Assembly (NCBI GenBank): GCA_030536515.1
Contig: JAUNPV010000001.1
Location: 362,211 to 426,210 of the forward strand
Direction: 5' to 3'
Source of the DNA: Eubacteriales bacterium
GTDB lineage: Bacteria; Bacillota; Clostridia; Oscillospirales; Oscillospiraceae
DNA length: 64,000 nt
Made by a program: the position numbers and the translations under genes. This document shows positions 8,992 to 16,432 of this stretch, one piece after another (the first letter of the stretch is position 1; the number at the start of each line of letters is the position of its first letter). Under the pieces are notes generated by a model. It was not told the origin of the DNA and did no database searches. It saw nothing but the letters and a program-made list of their open reading frames with translations.

Positions 8992-10494
8992 ATGATATTG
9001 GAAATGCAGGGCATCTGTAAATCCTTTGGTGCCAACGAGGTCCTCAAACAGGTGGACTTTCGTGTCCAGGGCGGCGAAATCTGCGCGCTTCTGGGCGAAA
9101 ACGGAGCCGGCAAATCGACCTTGATGAATATTTTGGGCGGCGTTCTGCCTGCCGATGCCGGCGTGATTCAAATTGACGCAAATGCAGTTCAGTTCCACAA
9201 GCCCTCTGACTCCCTGAAGGCGGGCGTGGCCTTTATCCACCAGGAGCTGAGTCTGATCAATGACCTGGCCATTTTTGAGAATATGTTCATCGGCCGGGAG
9301 CTGAAGAAAAAAAGCGGCCTGCTGGATGTTGCCCGGATGGTGGAGAAAACCAAGGAGGTCTTCGACCGGCTGGAGCTGCGTCTGGACCCCCAAACCATGG
9401 TGCGGGACCTGGATGCCTCCTACAAGCAGATTGTGGAAATCGCCCGGGCCATGATGATGGATGCCTCCATTATCATCATGGACGAGCCCACCACTGCGCT
9501 GACCGACCCCGAGATTCAGCGGGTATTTGATATGATGCGGATGCTGCGCCAGCAGGGCGTGGGTATCATCTTTATCTCCCACAAGCTCCGGGAGGTGATG
9601 GAGGTGTGCGACCGCTACACCGTCCTGCGGGACGGCAACATGGTAGCCAGCGGCCCTGTGGCCCAGGTCACCACCCATGATTTGGCCCGGTTTATGGTGG
9701 GCCACGATGTGCGCACGGAATCCCTGCGCCAGAGCAACGAGGCAGGCGCCGAGGTGCTCCGGGGCGAAGGCCTCAGTGACGGCGTCAACTTTAAGGACGT
9801 GACCTTCTCCGTCCACGCCGGTGAGGTGCTGGGGGTCACGGGCCTGCTGGGCGACGGCCGCAGCGAGCTGTTCCAGGCCATTTTTGGCGCAGCGCCCTAT
9901 TCCGGTCAGGTGTATGTGGACGGAAAGAATGTCAAGATTCACACCACCCCCCAGGCCATTGACCTTGGCATCGGCTATGTCCCCCGGAACCGGAAGGAAA
10001 ACGGCATCATCAAGGATATGACCATTCTGGAAAATGGCTCCATCGTCACCTGGCCGAGAATTTCCAAATTCGGCTGGATTGACCGGCTGAAGCAGAGGAA
10101 GGACTTTGAGGCCCAGGCGGCGGGGCTGCACATCAAGTATGGCCGCCAGTCCGACCTGATTACCAGCCTCTCCGGCGGCAACCAGCAGAAGGTGGTGCTG
10201 GCCAAGTGGCTCACCGCAGGCCCCAAGGTGCTGATTTTGGACAACCCCACCCAGGGCGTGGACGTGGGGGCCAAGGAGGAGATTTACGACATCATCCTCA
10301 GGCTTGCCGGGGAGGGCGTGGCTGTGGTGGTGCTCTCCAGCGAGGCCCAGGAGATTATCCGCCTGTGCGACCGGACCCTGGTCATGTACCACGGCAGCAT
10401 CCAGGGGGAGCTGGTGGGCGACGCCATGAATGAGCAGACTATCATGCATATGGCCACCGGCGGCGCAGAGGCCCCCGTGGCAGCGGAGGAATAA
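8992..10494 (+). CDS. Sugar ABC transporter ATP-binding protein (RbsA/MglA type, two cassettes)
   Basis: A 500-residue cytoplasmic tandem ATPase that powers sugar import. Cassette 1 has Walker A GENGAGKST (about residues 37-45), a signature in the form ASYKQIVEIARA and Walker B IIIMDEP. Cassette 2 has the usual degenerate P-loop (GLLGDGRSEL), signature LSGGNQQKV and LILDNPTQGVDVG. The start is the ATG at 8992; an in-frame extension upstream to 8902 lacks support. The permease gene starts 3 bp after its stop codon. Confidence 0.95.
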   Translation: MILEMQGICKSFGANEVLKQVDFRVQGGEICALLGENGAGKSTLMNILGGVLPADAGVIQIDANAVQFHKPSDSLKAGVAFIHQELSLINDLAIFENMFIGRELKKKSGLLDVARMVEKTKEVFDRLELRLDPQTMVRDLDASYKQIVEIARAMMMDASIIIMDEPTTALTDPEIQRVFDMMRMLRQQGVGIIFISHKLREVMEVCDRYTVLRDGNMVASGPVAQVTTHDLARFMVGHDVRTESLRQSNEAGAEVLRGEGLSDGVNFKDVTFSVHAGEVLGVTGLLGDGRSELFQAIFGAAPYSGQVYVDGKNVKIHTTPQAIDLGIGYVPRNRKENGIIKDMTILENGSIVTWPRISKFGWIDRLKQRKDFEAQAAGLHIKYGRQSDLITSLSGGNQQKVVLAKWLTAGPKVLILDNPTQGVDVGAKEEIYDIILRLAGEGVAVVVLSSEAQEIIRLCDRTLVMYHGSIQGELVGDAMNEQTIMHMATGGAEAPVAAEE

Positions 10495-10497
10495 CCC

Positions 10498-11541
10498 ATG
10501 GAAAACAAGACGTTACAAAAAGACAATCTGGCCCGGCGGTTTGCAACCCAGTGGAAGCAGAATCCGCTAATCAGCACCGCCCTGGTCCTGGTGCTGATGG
10601 TCATTATCCAGACCGCCGTCATGGTGGCCAAGGCCGACCCCGGCACCAGCCTGGGCCTGTCCATTTTCAACAACTGGCTGAACATTCTGCGCAACAACGC
10701 CCCGGTGGGCATCATCGCCCTGGGCATGACCTTCGTCATTATCTCCGGCGGCATTGACCTGGGCGTGGGCTCCACCCTGGTGGCGGTTGGCGCCATGGTG
10801 ATGGTGCTCATTGACGGCGCACCCACCGGCGTGCTGACCAAAATGGGCATCACCGGGGTGCCTGCCTATCTCATCGGCATTGCGGGCGGCGTCCTCTTCG
10901 GCGCTGTTCTGGGCGAGCTGACCGGTATGCTCATTGCCCACGGCAAGCTGCCTCCCTTCATTGCGACCCTGGGCACCATGAAGATTTTCCGCTCCGTGAC
11001 CCAGCAGCTGATGCAGCACGCCAACCCCTCTGTGCCGAAGGGCTTCCTGAATATTGCAAACTACCGCATCGGCGGCTTCTCTGTGCTGCCTATTTTCTAC
11101 TGGCTGATTCTGGCCGCCGTGCTGTATCTGGTGTCCAAGCGCACCACCTTCGGCCGCCACGTGTTTGCCATCGGCTCCAATGTCAAAACCGCCAAGCTCT
11201 CCGGAATCAACGTCAATAAGGTCAAGCGCCGCATCTACGCCCTGATGGGCGTGCTGGTGTCCGTCGCTGCCATCATCCAGGTGTCCCGGATTGGCTCCAT
11301 GGACTACGCCAGCGCCGGCAGCGGCAACGAGATGGATGCCATTGCGGCTGTCATCGTCGGCGGCACCAGCATGGCCGGCGGCAAGGGCTCCATTGTGGGC
11401 ACGGTTCTGGGTATGCTCATCATCGGCGTTATGAACAACCTGCTGACCCTGTTCGGCGTGCCCCCCTTCCTGCGGGAGGCCTTCAAGGGCATCATTGTCA
11501 TTGTGGCCGTCCTTCTGCAGAAAAAAGAGGCTGACGCATAA
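10498..11541 (+). CDS. Sugar ABC transporter permease (RbsC/BPD_transp_2 type)
   Basis: A 347-residue polytopic membrane protein with eight or more hydrophobic segments. The segments MTFVIISGGIDLGVGS and AAVIVGGTSMAGGKGS, the latter about 60 residues from the end, are the family's hallmark. It pairs with the upstream ATPase and binding protein to form an RbsABC-like importer. The substrate cannot be read from the sequence; relatives carry ribose, xylose, galactose, rhamnose, inositol and others. Confidence 0.95.
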   Translation: MENKTLQKDNLARRFATQWKQNPLISTALVLVLMVIIQTAVMVAKADPGTSLGLSIFNNWLNILRNNAPVGIIALGMTFVIISGGIDLGVGSTLVAVGAMVMVLIDGAPTGVLTKMGITGVPAYLIGIAGGVLFGAVLGELTGMLIAHGKLPPFIATLGTMKIFRSVTQQLMQHANPSVPKGFLNIANYRIGGFSVLPIFYWLILAAVLYLVSKRTTFGRHVFAIGSNVKTAKLSGINVNKVKRRIYALMGVLVSVAAIIQVSRIGSMDYASAGSGNEMDAIAAVIVGGTSMAGGKGSIVGTVLGMLIIGVMNNLLTLFGVPPFLREAFKGIIVIVAVLLQKKEADA

Positions 11542-11570
11542 TTCAATCTATCAAAACGAGGTGTAATACT

Positions 11571-12611
11571 ATGTTTAACATCGGAATCATCGGCTGCGGC
11601 AAGATTGCCCAGGTTCGGCACATTCCCGAGTATACGGCCCATCCCGAGGCCAAGCTGGCAGGCTATTTCGACCTGAACCAGGCCCGGGCCCGGGAGCTGG
11701 CTGACCGCTTTGGCGGCAGGGCCTATGCCTCCTGGCAGGAAATGCTGGAAGACCCTGCCATCGACGCCGTCAGCGTCTGCGTTGCCAACAACGCCCACGC
11801 CGAAATCTCCATTGCCGCATTGAAGGCCGGCAAGCACGTTCTGTGCGAAAAGCCCATGGCCACCACCCTGGCCGACTGCGAGGCCATGGTGGAGGCTGCC
11901 CGGGAAAGCGGTAAATTTCTGATGATCGGCCAGAATCAGCGCCTGACCAGAGCCCACCAGAAGGCCCGCCAGCTGATTGCGGAGGGCGCACTGGGCTCCA
12001 TCATCTCCTTCCGCACCACCTTTGGCCACGGCGGCCCCGAGACCTGGAGTGTGGACCCCGGCAAGAATACCTGGTTCTTTGACAAAAACAAGGCGGCCAT
12101 GGGTGCCATGGCGGACCTGGGCATTCACAAGACCGACCTGATTCAGTATCTGATCGGCCAGAAGGTGGTGCAGACCACCGCCAAGGTCACCACCCTGGAC
12201 AAGCGGGGGGCCGACGGCCAGCTCATCGCCGTGGACGACAACGCCATCTGCATCTACCAGATGAGCGGCGGCGCTATCGGCACCATGACTGCCAGCTGGA
12301 CCTTCTACGGTGCCGAGGATAACTCCACCGTCATCTACGGCACCAAGGGCATTCTGCGGATTTACGACGACCCCGCCTACTCCATGAAGCTCATCACTGC
12401 CGACGGCGAGAAGGTGCTCTACGAGCTGGAGGCCATCCAGACCAACGACAACCAGACCAAGTCCGGTGTCATCGACTGCTTCATGGACTGCCTGGTGAAG
12501 AATACCCAGCCTGAGATTTCCGGCGAATCCGTTCTGACTGCCATGCGGGCCGTCTTTGCCAGTCTGGAGTCCTCTGCGCTGGGCCGTGCGGTGGACGTTA
12601 AGCAGGATTAA
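11571..12611 (+). CDS. Gfo/Idh/MocA-family oxidoreductase (first of two)
   Basis: A 346-residue NAD(P)-dependent dehydrogenase of sugars or cyclitols. The Rossmann motif is GIIGCGKIAQ at residues 4-13; the family motif CEKPMATT is near residue 92; a catalytic-type GIHKTD lies near residue 185. The GFO_IDH_MocA C-terminal domain is complete. It follows the permease by 29 bp. With the TIM-barrel enzymes next to it, it could oxidise a hydroxyl to a keto group that then permits epimerisation or elimination. This step is inferred. Confidence 0.9.
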   Translation: MFNIGIIGCGKIAQVRHIPEYTAHPEAKLAGYFDLNQARARELADRFGGRAYASWQEMLEDPAIDAVSVCVANNAHAEISIAALKAGKHVLCEKPMATTLADCEAMVEAARESGKFLMIGQNQRLTRAHQKARQLIAEGALGSIISFRTTFGHGGPETWSVDPGKNTWFFDKNKAAMGAMADLGIHKTDLIQYLIGQKVVQTTAKVTTLDKRGADGQLIAVDDNAICIYQMSGGAIGTMTASWTFYGAEDNSTVIYGTKGILRIYDDPAYSMKLITADGEKVLYELEAIQTNDNQTKSGVIDCFMDCLVKNTQPEISGESVLTAMRAVFASLESSALGRAVDVKQD

Positions 12612-12626
12612 GAAGGAGGAAGCAGT

Positions 12627-13541
12627 ATGAAAATGGGATTTGTCAGCGCCATTCTGGACGGCTGGACCTTTGAGGAAATGATTGACACCGCCCACGACCT
12701 GGGCTTTCGCTGTGTGGAGGTAGCCTGCTGGCCCGGCGGCAAGGCAGAGCGCCGCTACGCCGGCGTCAGCCACATTGATGTGGATGACCTCACCGACGGG
12801 AAGGCGGCGTACATCCTGAACTATTGCAGGGAGCGCAGCGTGGAAATTTCCTCCCTGGCATTCTACCCCAACACCATGGACGGGGACCTGGAAAAGCGGC
12901 AGGCCAACATTGCCCACCTGAAAAAGGTGATTCTGGCCAGTGAAAAGCTGGGCGTAGGCATGGTCACCACCTTTGTGGGCCGGGACACCCACAAGACTGT
13001 GGAGGAAAACCTGGAGATTTTCAAGGAGGTCTGGCCTCCCATTGTGGCCTTTGCGGAGGAACACAATGTGAAAATCGCCATTGAGAACTGCCCCATGTGG
13101 TTCGATGCCAGCAACTGGCCCGGTGGACAGAACCTGTTCACCACCCCCGCCATCTGGCGCAAATGCTTTGAAATCATCCCCAGCAAGTACTTCGGCATCA
13201 ACTATGACCCCAGCCATTTTATCTGGCAGCAGATGGACTATATCCGGCCTCTGTACGAGTTCCGGGACCGCATCTACCATGTCCACTACAAGGACATCAA
13301 GCTCTACCCCGAGAAGCTGGCGGAGGTGGGCGTCATGGCCTATCCCCTGGAGTACATGACCCCCAAGATTCCCGGCCTGGGCGACGTCAACTGGGGAAAG
13401 TACGTCTCTGCACTGACGGACATCGGCTTCGACGGCTGCACCTGCATCGAGGTGGAGGACAGGGCCTTCGAGGGAAGCCGGGAGCGGATTCTGGACAGCC
13501 TGCGCCTTTCCAAGCGTTACCTGGAGCAGTTTGTTATTTAA
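12627..13541 (+). CDS. Sugar isomerase/epimerase, xylose-isomerase-like TIM barrel (first of two)
   Basis: A 304-residue AP-endonuclease-2/IolE/YcjR-type TIM barrel. Expected metal ligands are visible: Glu in AIENCPMWF, Asp and His in NYDPSHF, His in HVHYKD, and Glu in IEVEDRAFEG. AGAAGGAGG precedes the ATG, 15 bp after the preceding gene. Known relatives epimerise or isomerise keto-sugars or keto-inositols, or eliminate from 3-keto-glycosides. Which reaction occurs here is unknown. Confidence 0.87.
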   Translation: MKMGFVSAILDGWTFEEMIDTAHDLGFRCVEVACWPGGKAERRYAGVSHIDVDDLTDGKAAYILNYCRERSVEISSLAFYPNTMDGDLEKRQANIAHLKKVILASEKLGVGMVTTFVGRDTHKTVEENLEIFKEVWPPIVAFAEEHNVKIAIENCPMWFDASNWPGGQNLFTTPAIWRKCFEIIPSKYFGINYDPSHFIWQQMDYIRPLYEFRDRIYHVHYKDIKLYPEKLAEVGVMAYPLEYMTPKIPGLGDVNWGKYVSALTDIGFDGCTCIEVEDRAFEGSRERILDSLRLSKRYLEQFVI

Positions 13542-13585
13542 TGCTGGGGGGATCTGCCCCGCAGTGCAATGGCTTATCGTAAGCG

Positions 13586-13715
13586 TGTCATTGCGAACCA
13601 GTCATCAGACTGGTGTGGCAATCCGTCCCCCTTGTGGCGCTTTGCGCCACGCAATGCGCAGCATTGCAGGAAATACGGATTGCCACGCCAGCGTGCGCGC
13701 TGGCTCGCAATGACA
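13586..13715. repeat. MITE-like palindromic element
   Basis: A 130-bp element with outer 15-bp inverted ends, TGTCATTGCGAACCA (13586-13600) and TGGCTCGCAATGACA (13701-13715), with one mismatch. Pairing continues inward: each arm holds its own small hairpin and the inner repeats GGCAATCCGT and ACGGATTGCC. It lies in the 210-bp gap between the two epimerase genes. The gap encodes no protein. It resembles dispersed ATTGCGA/GGCAATCC palindromes of many genomes; the transcript could fold there and alter expression of the downstream genes. Confidence 0.75.
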
Positions 13716-13751
13716 TTGCTTTTTAGTCAGTAAAAATACAGGAGGGAAACT

Positions 13752-14564
13752 ATGGAACGTATCATCGCAGTGAATTCTAATTGCTACCACGGCTACTCCA
13801 TCGAGGAGGCCATTGACGGCATTGCAGCCGCCGGCTTCCGCTACATCGAGCTTACCGCCACCAAGGGCTGGACGGAGCACGTTTTCCCGGACCAGAGCTT
13901 TCACCGGCTGTGGCAGGTGAAGGAGCGCCTGGCCCAAAAGGGGCTGATCCCCTTCGCCATGAGCGGCCACTGCAACCTGATGGACACCGCCCGCATCCAG
14001 GATTTTATCGACAACATTCGCCTGGCTGCCTTTTTCGGCTGTCAGTATATTGTCTCCTCCATCGGCGAGGCCCATTTGAAGGACCAGGCCGTGGCCTCCA
14101 ACGAGGCGGTGGCCAAGCACATTCAGGCCCTGGTGCCCCAGCTGGAGCAGTATGACCTGACGCTGGTGCTGGAGGTCCATGGGGAGCACGGCACCGGAAA
14201 AATCCTCAAGGAGATTGCCGACCTGGTGAATTCCCCCCGGGTTGCCGTCAACTATGACACCGCCAACGCCCTGTTCTACGGCAACGTGGATTTGGCTGCC
14301 GACCTGGACGAGAGCATGGATGCCATCCGCTATATGCACCTGAAGGAGAAGGCAGGACAGCGCACCGTCTGGGATTTCCCCGCCCTGGGCGAGGGCTGGG
14401 TGGATTTCCCCATGGTCTTCGACAAGCTGGAAAAGGCCGGGAACAACTGCCCCTTCAGCATTGAAATCGAGTTTACCCAGGCCGGCCCCAAGAATCTGGA
14501 TGAGGTCAACCGGGCCGTCCGGACCTCCGCCGACTATCTGAAAGCCCATGGCTTCAGCCTGTGA
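13752..14564 (+). CDS. Sugar isomerase/epimerase, xylose-isomerase-like TIM barrel (second)
   Basis: A 270-residue TIM-barrel enzyme of the same superfamily as the 12627 gene but clearly diverged. Candidate metal ligands are Glu in LVLEVHGEHG, Asp in NYDTANALF, His in YMHLKEKAG and Glu in SIEIEFT. GGAGG precedes the ATG. Two non-identical epimerase-like enzymes in one cluster suggest successive steps on one substrate rather than redundancy. Confidence 0.87.
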   Translation: MERIIAVNSNCYHGYSIEEAIDGIAAAGFRYIELTATKGWTEHVFPDQSFHRLWQVKERLAQKGLIPFAMSGHCNLMDTARIQDFIDNIRLAAFFGCQYIVSSIGEAHLKDQAVASNEAVAKHIQALVPQLEQYDLTLVLEVHGEHGTGKILKEIADLVNSPRVAVNYDTANALFYGNVDLAADLDESMDAIRYMHLKEKAGQRTVWDFPALGEGWVDFPMVFDKLEKAGNNCPFSIEIEFTQAGPKNLDEVNRAVRTSADYLKAHGFSL

Positions 14565-14574
14565 GGTGAAGAAA

Positions 14575-15540
14575 ATGCTGCGAATCGGAATCGTGGGTGC
14601 CGGCGGCATGGGCACCGTCCACTATAACAACTTTCTGCATTTGAACGACTGCCAGGTGGTGGGCATCGTCACGAGAAGCCAGTCCGGCCGGGCCAAGGCC
14701 GTGGCCTGGGGCGTTCCTGCCTTCGGCTCCATTGCGGAGCTGGCGGCGGCTGTGGACCCGGACGTGGTGGATGTCTGCACGCCCACCTTCTGCCACAAGC
14801 AGGATGTGCTGGAGAGTCTGTCCCTGGGGAAAAACACCATTGTGGAAAAGCCCTGCGCCCTTCATGAGGCTGACGCCCGACAGATGTTCGACCTGGCCCG
14901 GGAAAAGGGCGTCCATCTGTATGTGGCCCAGGTTTTGCAGTTCAGCCGGGAAATCGAGGTCCTTCGGACCCTGGTGGAGCAGAAAACCTATGGGGAGCCC
15001 CTGGACGCAGTCTTCCAGCGCCTGTCCGCCCGGCCAGACTGGGCCCAGGGCGGCTGGCTCTTTGACAGGGAGAAAAGCGGCCTGGTGCCCTTCGACCTGC
15101 ACATCCACGATTTGGACGTGATTGCCAGCCTGTTCGGTGCGCCGGAGGAAAGCGTCTGCTATCCCTGCGGCGGACAGGCGGGCGGCTTCCGGGAGCTCTA
15201 CCGCTGGGAGTACCGCTGCGGCCAGGTCAACGTCATGGCCGAGGCCGGCTGGCTCAATGCCTCCATCCCCTTTACCTGCCCCTGGCGTGTCTACTTTGAA
15301 AGGGCCATGGTCATTTTCGACGGCCAGACGGTAACGGCCTATCCCCACGGGGCAGACCCGGTGGTCTACGACACAGAGGACCCGGTGAAAATCCCAACCG
15401 GCATCAACGTTCCCCCCACAGGCTGGTATTACCGGGAGCTGGGCCACTTCCTGGCGTGCATCCGCAAGAACGAGGATTCCCCACTGGTGCCCAGAGACCG
15501 GGTGCTGGCCGTGCTGCATATTTTGGAGCAGGCGGTATGA
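14575..15540 (+). CDS. Gfo/Idh/MocA-family oxidoreductase (second)
   Basis: A 321-residue NAD(P)-dependent oxidoreductase with GIVGAGGMGTVHY at the N terminus, VEKPCALHE near residue 92 and DLHIHDLDVI near residue 175. The start is the ATG at 14575, preceded by GAGGTGA that overlaps the stop of the preceding gene, so translation is probably coupled; an upstream ATG at 14548 is less likely. Having two such dehydrogenases around two epimerases fits an oxidise, epimerise, re-reduce scheme as in the E. coli Ycj pathway. It is the last gene of the cluster. Confidence 0.9.
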   Translation: MLRIGIVGAGGMGTVHYNNFLHLNDCQVVGIVTRSQSGRAKAVAWGVPAFGSIAELAAAVDPDVVDVCTPTFCHKQDVLESLSLGKNTIVEKPCALHEADARQMFDLAREKGVHLYVAQVLQFSREIEVLRTLVEQKTYGEPLDAVFQRLSARPDWAQGGWLFDREKSGLVPFDLHIHDLDVIASLFGAPEESVCYPCGGQAGGFRELYRWEYRCGQVNVMAEAGWLNASIPFTCPWRVYFERAMVIFDGQTVTAYPHGADPVVYDTEDPVKIPTGINVPPTGWYYRELGHFLACIRKNEDSPLVPRDRVLAVLHILEQAV

Positions 15541-15716
15541 GAAAGACCATATGGCATCCTGCATTGGTAGGAATCTCCGGGAATGCTTGGCTTGGTACAA
15601 ACCATGAACGCGATAATGATTTGTACGCAGGCGCACAAATGATAAGGTGGATGCCTGCGGCACGGTCTGGGTAATTGGCTCGCATGATACCGCCTTCTGA
15701 TAAATAATAGCGTGAA

Positions 15717-15756
15717 GCCGCCAGTATGGACATCAATCGATGCCGATACTGGCGGC
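15717..15756. terminator. Bidirectional terminator hairpin
   Basis: Perfect 11-bp arms (GCCGCCAGTAT at 15717-15727 and its complement at 15746-15756) followed on the plus strand by TTTCTATATTTT. It lies between the sugar cluster and the convergent regulator remnant and can serve both. The 175 bp from 15541 to 15716 show no gene. Confidence 0.65.
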
Positions 15757-15759
15757 TTT

Positions 15760-16074
15760 CTATATTTTATCAATCAGCGCAAAAATCACAGTCTGCTGAT
15801 CGTCACTTAATCTGGACCAGCGTTCCAGCAGCTTCTGCTGCGAAGCAGTTAAGGAAACGGGCGCATCATCCTCCGCAAACAGTTGCGACAAAGTAATGCC
15901 GAACGCAGCGCATATCTTCTCAAGAGAGGGAATTATGGAAATCATATTCTTGCGATACCACGAAGATATGGTGGACTGGGGCAAACCGGAACGCTCCGCA
16001 AGCTGGTATTCTGTCTAACCCCGTTCCTCACGGTATTTCGTTATTGCAGCAAGTATATCCCGCACACCATCCAC
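15760..16074 (-). pseudogene. XRE-family regulator broken by one nonsense codon
   Basis: Read from a GTG at 16074, the frame gives an XRE helix-turn-helix protein: VDGVRDILAAITKYREERG, then a TAG stop (16015-16017), then TEYQLAERSGLPQSTISSW and on to SLEKICAAFGITLSQLF. Relatives have Trp at the stop position (ERGWTEY), so a TGG to TAG change is the simplest explanation. Residues after the stop remain open to 15760. An ATG downstream of the stop would give a 74-residue protein lacking helix 1. Confidence 0.7.
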
Positions 16075-16200
16075 TCCTTTACTTGTGTTTTTCGTAAATT
16101 ATACTTCGACATATCATTGCGTTTAATTATTATCGTATAATTTTAATGATACACGCAAGCACTCAATGAGAGGATTCTGTATGCTGAAAATCTTCTTAAC

Positions 16201-16229
16201 TTGACAAGGCGCAATTCGGGGTATAGGAT
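16201..16229 (+). promoter_or_regulatory. Probable promoter of the sigma-factor operon
   Basis: TTGACA at 16201-16206 and TAGGAT at 16224-16229 with a 17-bp spacer, in an AT-rich stretch about 70 bp before the first small ORF. It is a good -35 with a fair -10. No ECF-type promoter signature could be read with confidence. Confidence 0.5.
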
Positions 16230-16300
16230 AAAATAACAAAATATTTTTCTAAAAATAAAACCGAAGCGCTCCCTCATCCGTCTTATAAGCAGAAGGGGTG

Positions 16301-16432
16301 ATGCGGATGCAGTTAAGCACGCTGATCAAAAAAGCGTTGGAGCTATTGTTTTCCCGGATTGCAGCAAAAGGGCCAGCACCAAAGAGCTGGAAAGCACTCA
16401 GTCAGGGGCAGAAAGAAGGAGAAACAAAATGA
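16301..16432 (+). CDS. Small ORF (43 aa) coupled to the sigma-factor gene
   Basis: Starts MRMQLSTLIKKALELLFSRI and ends KEGETK. AGAAGGGG precedes the ATG. Its TGA overlaps the ATG of the sigma-factor gene (ATGA at 16429-16432), the usual sign of translational coupling. The first half could be a basic amphipathic helix. It may be a leader that sets the sigma-factor translation rate or a small partner. I do not recognise it. Confidence 0.5.
   Translation: MRMQLSTLIKKALELLFSRIAAKGPAPKSWKALSQGQKEGETK

Noticed and set aside
8917-10449. 510-codon open frame on the minus strand
   Set aside because: Shadow of the RbsA-like ATPase gene, no start signal, no recognisable domain.
11304-13286. 660-codon open frame on the minus strand
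   Set aside because: It is antisense to three well-supported genes (permease, oxidoreductase, epimerase) in GC-rich DNA; composition is His/Gly/Val-rich and shows no domain.
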